11,410 nt of DNA from positions 1-11,410 of the forward strand of contig CALHST010000271.1 in NCBI GenBank assembly GCA_938038825.1, given 5' to 3'. The notes beneath the pieces are model-generated. The model was not told where the DNA came from. It worked only from the letters and a program-made list of their open reading frames with translations, and searched no databases. The stretch is from an uncultured Paracoccaceae bacterium. GTDB lineage: Bacteria > Pseudomonadota > Alphaproteobacteria > Rhodobacterales > Rhodobacteraceae. The position numbers were made by a program, and so were the translations under genes. Position 1 is the first letter of the stretch; the number at the start of each line of letters is the position of its first letter. Below, one piece after another: positions 6,925 through 11,410 of the stretch.

Positions 6925-8211
6925 TTACTTGGCTTCAATGGTTCGTCGAATGCGGCGGACCAACATCCAGACAAGCAGAATAACAGGCACTGTTATCAAC
7001 GCTGTCAGCGACCCTTTGCTAAGCCCCGTGGCCGACTGCATCGGATAAGCCAAATAGGCTGCCAGGGACACCGCGTAATAGCTGATCGCAACGACGGACA
7101 ATCCTTCCACTGTGTGTTGCAAACGCAGTTGCAAGTCGGACCGTTGATCCATGCTTTCCAGCAGCTTCTGGTTCTGGGCAGAGCGTTCCACGTCAACCCG
7201 TGTGCGCAACAAATTAGACGCCCGGATCGAACGATCTGACATTGCCTCAAGACGCCGTTCCGCTGACTTAACAGTGCGCATGGCGGGTTCGTATCGGCGC
7301 ATCATGAACTCTGCAAAACTTTGACGCCCTTGAAAGCGCACTTCGCGCAGCACTGTGATGCGCTGGTTCACAATGGCCTCATACGCCCCTGTTGCCCCAA
7401 AGCGAAACGCGCTTTGAACCGCGGTCTGTTCCAGCTCTGCCGAGATCGCGAGAAGCTGTTGCAGCGTGTCTTCGCCTGACGCATCACTATCTGTCATTTT
7501 GCCCATCAGCGCGGTCAGACGTTGATCCAAGTCGCCAAGCTGTTGGCTGACCTCTTGCACCCGCGCGAACCCGAGCATGGACATGGATTTATAGGTCTCA
7601 ATCTCGCACAATCGCTGCACAATGCGCCCGATACGGCGGCTGCCTGTTCCGTCTTTCACAAAGACCGCAAAACGCAAATGGCCCGCAGGGTCGATCCGAA
7701 AATCCCCTGCCGCAATCGCCGCATCATCCAACACACTGCTGACCGCAAGGCTTTCAGGAACAAACCAATCGTTCAAGCGGGCCACAATGTCGGCCTCGTC
7801 CGGCTTGGGTTCCACCCGTAACAACGCAGAGGTCACGCGCTGTCCCGGTGCCTCTTCCAGCCAATCGGCGGGAAAAACGTCGAATGCGTTTGCATCAAAA
7901 GCTCGGTCTGGCAGGCCTTCGGTAAAGGCTGTGTAGGTGACAAATTCTGTGTGCTGTTCCCATTTCAGCCAATGCAACCCGATCTTGCCGTAGTAATGCG
8001 TCGCCCCCGGTTGAGGATGCGCAACGCCGTGCCGATCCAGCAACGCAATCAGATGCGCCAAATCCAAAGACCGGTCGCGACGCGCGGCATCTTCGGGTTG
8101 CTTAATCGCAACAAAAGCCGCCACATGCGGGGCAGTCATTGTCGGAAACGGGCGCGCATGCAATTCGTTTGCAAGGCGGTAACGCAAGGGGTGATCGTTC
8201 AACGGGGGCAT
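6925..8211 (-). CDS. DUF3422 family membrane-anchored protein
   Basis: 428 residues, recognised as DUF3422 from its N-terminal signature (HPLRYRLANELHARPFP) and the HYYGKIGLHWLKWEQHTEF stretch. The family is known in proteobacteria and has no established function. Layout: a soluble mixed domain over about 1-210; a long, probably coiled-coil helical region from about 210 to 360, rich in Gln, Glu, Arg and Leu; then two membrane helices near 371-389 and 400-419, with a short basic tail. This predicts a cytoplasmic body anchored at its C-terminus with both ends inside. The ribosome binding site is weak (AGGT-like). A promoter overlapped by an inverted repeat lies directly upstream, so it appears to be transcribed on its own. 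It converges on the permease gene and has no obvious functional link to it. Confidence 0.88.
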   Translation of the reverse strand: MPPLNDHPLRYRLANELHARPFPTMTAPHVAAFVAIKQPEDAARRDRSLDLAHLIALLDRHGVAHPQPGATHYYGKIGLHWLKWEQHTEFVTYTAFTEGLPDRAFDANAFDVFPADWLEEAPGQRVTSALLRVEPKPDEADIVARLNDWFVPESLAVSSVLDDAAIAAGDFRIDPAGHLRFAVFVKDGTGSRRIGRIVQRLCEIETYKSMSMLGFARVQEVSQQLGDLDQRLTALMGKMTDSDASGEDTLQQLLAISAELEQTAVQSAFRFGATGAYEAIVNQRITVLREVRFQGRQSFAEFMMRRYEPAMRTVKSAERRLEAMSDRSIRASNLLRTRVDVERSAQNQKLLESMDQRSDLQLRLQHTVEGLSVVAISYYAVSLAAYLAYPMQSATGLSKGSLTALITVPVILLVWMLVRRIRRTIEAK

Positions 8212-8223
8212 GGCCAGCTACCT

Positions 8224-8266
8224 GTATGTCGTGCCCCAGACATACGTGAGCAAAATCTAATGTCAA
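8224..8266 (-). promoter_or_regulatory. Promoter and overlapping inverted-repeat operator of the DUF3422 gene
   Basis: On the minus strand TTGACA (plus 8261-8266) is followed after 16 bases by TATGTC (plus 8239-8244), a reasonable sigma-70 pair. A perfect 7-bp inverted repeat GTATGTC (8224-8230) / GACATAC (8239-8245), 8-base spacer, covers the -10 box and the expected start point. That is the classic place for a repressor site; it could alternatively form a hairpin in the leader. The ATG is at 8211. Confidence 0.45.
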
Positions 8267-8323
8267 AGAAAAATGCATACAAAACATCACGTTATCGGAA
8301 TGCCATTGTATACCGTGTTGATA

Positions 8324-9244
8324 TCAGGCCGCTGCACGTCCTGCCTGTGCAAGCTGCTCTTGCGCCATCCCTGCGATCCTTGGGAAGGACCATGTGGGAT
8401 GCGCGGCTTCCAAAGAGCGGATGGTAGACAGCACAAGACCTGCGTGTCCCGTCTCCAATCCGCGCAACAAAACTTCGCGCGTAAGCCCCGGCGCGGTAAA
8501 GCGATGCGCGCGCTGCATCTTTGCAAAAGCGGATGGGCTCAATTGCCCCTTCCATGCGGCCCGTAAAGATGGCCCCAAAACAGTCATGTGCTTCATGACC
8601 CGCGCGGGACTGTGCCCGAAATTCGGACAGCGCATCCATCGCAAGTTACGCCCCGGTAATCGCGCGATATGGGCCACATCAATGGAATGGTAAGGGTCTG
8701 CAAAGACCATGACCTGACGCGCCGTGCGGGCACCAACAGCGCCATCCGTCACACCACATTCCCAATCCCCGCGCGCCAATCCTTTGGGATAGCGGGTTTC
8801 AAACGGCACCGTGGCAGGGTCCAAAGACGTCTGCGGCGAAAAGGTCACCACATCTGCCCCCGGACTGGCCGCACAATAACACAAGGCCGCATAGCCCCCC
8901 ATAGAAGCACCAAAGAACACAACACGGTGGAACTGCTTGAAAAAACCACTCGATTTCAAATGATCAAAAAAATCGACCACATCGCGATGGCGAAACCAGT
9001 CATTGCGACGCGACATCATAATGCCAAGATGCGAATGCCCCGCCTTGGCAATTGCCGCGTATCCCCAGGGAAAGGCAGGCGCCGGTTGTTCGCGGCTTTT
9101 CATATTGTCAAAACCCACGATCAAGGTGTCACCCCGTGGATAAAACACAGCCGCGTGGCGCGTCATTGCTTCTGCAAATCCGTGTTTGCGGGCAAGGCGG
9201 GCTGCTTTACGATGTCGATGCCGAAAATCCATGGGCACAGGCAT
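8324..9244 (-). CDS. Alpha/beta-hydrolase-like protein, function unknown
   Basis: 306 residues with a strongly basic N-terminus (RHRHRKAARLARKHG). The nucleophile elbow GASMGG (112-117, Ser114) follows a hydrophobic strand VVFFG. Plausible acid and histidine partners are Asp183 (VFADPYHSID) and His211 (NFGHSP), as expected for an alpha/beta hydrolase. No signal peptide or membrane helix is visible, so it is probably cytoplasmic. As I recall, similar roseobacter proteins are often labelled phosphoadenosine phosphosulfate reductase, but nothing here supports a reductase: there is no KXECG-type cysteine motif. The start is uncertain. A stop codon sits two codons upstream of the ATG at 9244, and neither that ATG nor the in-frame ATG at 9232 has a good ribosome binding site. 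The DUF3422 gene follows after 112 bp with its own promoter. Substrate cannot be guessed. Confidence 0.7.
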   Translation of the reverse strand: MPVPMDFRHRHRKAARLARKHGFAEAMTRHAAVFYPRGDTLIVGFDNMKSREQPAPAFPWGYAAIAKAGHSHLGIMMSRRNDWFRHRDVVDFFDHLKSSGFFKQFHRVVFFGASMGGYAALCYCAASPGADVVTFSPQTSLDPATVPFETRYPKGLARGDWECGVTDGAVGARTARQVMVFADPYHSIDVAHIARLPGRNLRWMRCPNFGHSPARVMKHMTVLGPSLRAAWKGQLSPSAFAKMQRAHRFTAPGLTREVLLRGLETGHAGLVLSTIRSLEAAHPTWSFPRIAGMAQEQLAQAGRAAA

Positions 9245-9619
9245 TAATCACGGAAGGTTAAAATTCTTTGTAATCCTGACAGGAAACGCACCTCCCGCCA
9301 GAGAGTCCCAAGCACTTTTTGCAGTCGCAGCCTGCGTGACTCAACCCCGGCGCGCTCCCTTTTGTACTCTGCCGCCGATTGGAATGACGGAAATTCGCAT
9401 GCGCACGCTGCCCTTACACGATGTCAGCATTTTGATGGCAAACTCTATCCCGTAGCTACGCCACCAACGCCGAACGCGGGACTTTCACCCCTGCGCTTGG
9501 CACATCAGGAAGATGGATTTCTTCGCGCATTTGCCCCTGTTTGACAGACGTGGGGCGCCATCTGCTAACAAGCGGGCCCGCGCCCTGATCTGACCTCATA
9601 ACGATCCAAATGACAGTGA

Positions 9620-9644
9620 CCCGTCGAACCCAAAGTTCAACGGG
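9620..9644. other. Imperfect stem-loop in the gene-free stretch
   Basis: CCCGTCGAAC (9620-9629), a five-base loop and GTTCAACGGG (9635-9644) pair at nine of ten positions. On the plus strand CTCTTT follows, giving a weak terminator look, but no rightward gene ends nearby. Purpose unknown. Confidence 0.35.
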
Positions 9645-9864
9645 CTCTTTGGCGTGCGCGCGTTATGGCGGATTCTCACTTTCAGCGCCCCTCCCCGCTC
9701 AGCAAAACGAAGGCACAGCAACCTAATGCGATGCAGTGATGCCTTTGGCACGCGGTTCCAAAGCACGACAAAACACGCGGCACACATCCGTGCATTTCGA
9801 ACGCGGCGAACGTCACCTTTCCACAACGCAAAAAACACCGAATTTAGACAAGCATTTGGAATTT

Positions 9865-9897
9865 TCCGACCTTGGCTGTGCCTGCGCCAAGGTCGGA
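9865..9897 (-). terminator. Strong stem-loop downstream of the creatinase gene
   Basis: CCGACCTTGGC (9866-9876) pairs perfectly with GCCAAGGTCGG (9886-9896) around a nine-base loop; an outer T-A pair extends the stem to 12 bp. It lies about 45 bases past the creatinase stop, where a terminator is expected. On the minus strand it is followed by AAAATTCC rather than a T-run, so it may stabilise the 3' end or act with another factor instead of terminating alone. Confidence 0.5.
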
Positions 9898-9942
9898 TTT
9901 GAAGGCGAGAAAACGACTATTTGCCGTTTGTAAGCACCCGCT

Positions 9943-11145
9943 TCAGGTCACGACATTGAAGTCGGGCCCGTATGGATACCCTGTGATATTTTCATTTCCG
10001 TCTTCGGTAATGACCAAGATGTCATGCTCACGGTACCCCCCTGCACCGGGGGTGCCGTCTGGAACGGTCAGCATCGGTTCCATAGAGATGACCATGCCCG
10101 GTGTCAGCACAGTGTCGATGTCCTCGCGCAACTCCAGACCTGCCTCGCGACCGTAATAATGGGACAGCACCCCAAAGGAATGCCCGTAACCAAACGTGCG
10201 GTATTGCAGCAGATCACGTTCTGCAAAGAAGGCGTTGATCTGCTCTGTCACCTCAGCGCAGCTTTTGCCCGGCTTTAGAAGGCTCATACCGAATTCATGA
10301 GCAGCAATATTGGCCTCCCAAATCTTCAGGCTGGCAGGATCAACCGTTTCAACGAACGCTGTGCGTTCAAGCGCCGTATAATAGGCGTTGATCATCGGAA
10401 AGGTATTCAGGCTTAGGATATCGCCCGGCTGCAATGCGCGTCCGGTCACGGGGTTATGTGCACCGTCTGTATTGATGGCGGACTGAAACCAGACCCATGT
10501 GTCGCGATATTCTGCATCGGGAAACCGCTTGGCGATCTCTAACTCCATGGCATCGCGACCTGCCATCGCCACGTCAATTTCGCGGGTGCCTGCCTTAATA
10601 GCCTCCCTAATCGCATAGCCCCCAACATCAGCCACATGCGCGCAGGACCGGATCAGCGCGATTTCAGCCGCTGATTTGTGCATCCGCTGCTGCATCGTCA
10701 CAGGGGCCACATCCACCGCGGCCTTTGGTGACAGGAAGCTGTCCATCAAATCACGGTGCATAAGGGTCAGGTGATCGGCTTCGTATCCAATCGTCTTGCC
10801 CGCACCCGTGACAGACAAAACAGCCCGCCAATAGTTGTTTCGCTGCCAGTCAGTATAAGTGATGTTATCGCCATGACTGCGCCGCCATGGTTGCGCGGCG
10901 TCAATTCCGGCGCTGATGGTGACATCTTCGGTTTGGGTCACGACTAAGCCATAGGGCCGCCCGAACGCGCAGTAAAGAAAGCCCGAATAATAGGCCACAT
11001 TGTGCATTGAGGTAAAAACACAGGCATCAATACCGTGCGCCTGCATGTCTGCACGCAACCGTGCCAAACGGGTTTCGTACTCTTGCGGTTCAAACGGAAG
11101 GGTCTTTTCACCCTGATGGAAGCGGTAATATTCTGGACGATCCAT
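9943..11145 (-). CDS. Creatinase (creatine amidinohydrolase, EC 3.5.3.3)
   Basis: 400 residues, against 403 for the Pseudomonas putida enzyme as I recall it. It follows that enzyme closely along its length, for example YTDWQR, FQSAINTDGAHNPVT, YRTFGYGHSFG and GLPGAGGYREHDIL-like strings. Creatinase hydrolyses creatine to sarcosine and urea in the cytoplasm. It has the pita-bread fold of M24 aminopeptidases but needs no metal. Visible active-site residues are His230, which matches the catalytic histidine, Phe61 and Arg63 in the substrate-binding FGRPY motif, Glu260 in LERT and Glu355 in SMEPM. The usual M24 metal aspartate is replaced (GDILSLN), which argues for creatinase rather than Xaa-Pro peptidase. 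The ATG at 11145 is chosen over the in-frame one at 11208 for its ribosome binding site and alignment. No sarcosine or urea genes are in view. A related guanidino compound as substrate is possible. Confidence 0.9.
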   Translation of the reverse strand: MDRPEYYRFHQGEKTLPFEPQEYETRLARLRADMQAHGIDACVFTSMHNVAYYSGFLYCAFGRPYGLVVTQTEDVTISAGIDAAQPWRRSHGDNITYTDWQRNNYWRAVLSVTGAGKTIGYEADHLTLMHRDLMDSFLSPKAAVDVAPVTMQQRMHKSAAEIALIRSCAHVADVGGYAIREAIKAGTREIDVAMAGRDAMELEIAKRFPDAEYRDTWVWFQSAINTDGAHNPVTGRALQPGDILSLNTFPMINAYYTALERTAFVETVDPASLKIWEANIAAHEFGMSLLKPGKSCAEVTEQINAFFAERDLLQYRTFGYGHSFGVLSHYYGREAGLELREDIDTVLTPGMVISMEPMLTVPDGTPGAGGYREHDILVITEDGNENITGYPYGPDFNVVT

Positions 11146-11410
11146 GTCTGGCTCCTTCATCATCATGCCGCAGCACAGCGCGAAGAAGACGACCTTCCTC
11201 GACTGCACCGCAGCAAAGAAAAATCCCGGCGTTCAGGAAGGGAAAATGGGCATGCAAGTCAATGCCGGCGACGCCATCGCCAACCCATGAAGGTACATCG
11301 CCGGAAACCGCCCATGAAATCAAGCACATTTCGAAAAGCGCACATGTCAGCCAGGTTTGCGCACAAAACGCCGCCCGACACCAATCTACGAATAACTGCT
11401 TTGAAGCCTA
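11146..11410. other. Upstream region of the creatinase gene, no gene seen
   Basis: The 265 bp to the window edge carry no supported gene. A leftward frame of 73 codons (11108-11329) runs into the creatinase start in another phase and matches nothing I know. A minus-strand TTGACT (11257-11262) has no matching -10 box. A short palindromic GGCGA/TCGCC pair lies at 11266-11280. Confidence 0.5.
11152..11157 (-). promoter_or_regulatory. Ribosome binding site fixing the creatinase start
   Basis: AAGGAG on the minus strand lies six bases before the ATG at 11145. The alternative ATG at 11208 would add 21 residues that have no counterpart in known creatinases. Confidence 0.8.

Larger units (their letters stand above)
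9245..9942. other. About 700 bp without a supported gene
   Basis: The stretch between the hydrolase start and the creatinase stop has only short open frames on both strands, none with a recognisable product or a good ribosome binding site. It contains two stem-loops (listed separately) and a minus-strand GGGGTGAAAGTCCC string near 9478-9491. It may hold decayed mobile DNA or an unseen small RNA. I see no tRNA or rRNA. Confidence 0.55.

Noticed and set aside
9456..9599. 47-codon leftward frame in the gene-free stretch
   Set aside because: Only a weak GGAT-like ribosome binding site, no recognisable protein, and it overlaps the intron-like motif; too little support for a gene.
9596..9902. Overlapping 80-82 codon frames on both strands
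   Set aside because: Arg/Cys-rich or low-information products with no similarity I recognise and no ribosome binding site; likely chance frames in GC-rich DNA.
9943..11145. DMSP lyase DddP (also M24 fold, common in roseobacters)
   Set aside because: The sequence follows creatinase strings throughout and does not match the DddP pattern as I recall it.
11146..11208. Upstream in-frame ATG for creatinase
   Set aside because: The added 21 residues have no counterpart in creatinases, and AAGGAG is placed for the ATG at 11145.
11108..11329. 73-codon leftward frame overlapping the creatinase start
   Set aside because: Out of phase with creatinase, overlaps its first codons and lacks a recognisable product; a leader peptide role cannot be supported.

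Overview
The window looks like chromosomal DNA of a marine alphaproteobacterium of the Roseobacter/Rhodobacteraceae type. This rests on remembered family resemblance (a DUF3422 protein, a GsiA-like fused peptide-transporter ATPase, a PAPS-reductase-annotated hydrolase type seen in roseobacters) and moderate-to-high GC. No database search was run, so the genus is left open.

Left part (1-6916): a family-5 (peptide/nickel-type) ABC importer built around a divergent promoter region. Rightward run a periplasmic binding protein (3133-4833), a DppB-type permease (4942-5949) and a DppC-type permease (5942-6916, 8-bp overlap). Leftward run a double-ATPase fusion (1023-2855) and, beyond a convincing intrinsic terminator at 911-935, an M20 deacylase of the ArgE type that leaves the window at base 1. 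Together they would import a peptide-like or acylated amino-acid substrate and energise uptake. The adjacent deacylase could process the cargo; that link is inferred from position only.

Middle (6925-9244): two leftward genes. One encodes a DUF3422 protein with two C-terminal membrane helices, whose stop lies 8 bp from the stop of the DppC gene. The other encodes an alpha/beta-hydrolase-like protein with a GASMGG nucleophile elbow. The DUF3422 gene has a recognisable promoter overlapped by a perfect 7-bp inverted repeat.

9245-9942 is about 700 bp without a convincing gene. It holds two stem-loops and a short motif that resembles part of a group II intron, possibly a decayed element.

Right part (9943-11145): a leftward creatinase gene (creatine to sarcosine plus urea), recognised across nearly its whole length, with a clear ribosome binding site. 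The last 265 bp are its upstream region, and no second gene is supported there.

The overall theme is scavenging of organic nitrogen (peptide-type uptake, deacylation, creatine cleavage). I found no clearly undescribed system; the findings are mostly regulatory structures and functional questions about known families.
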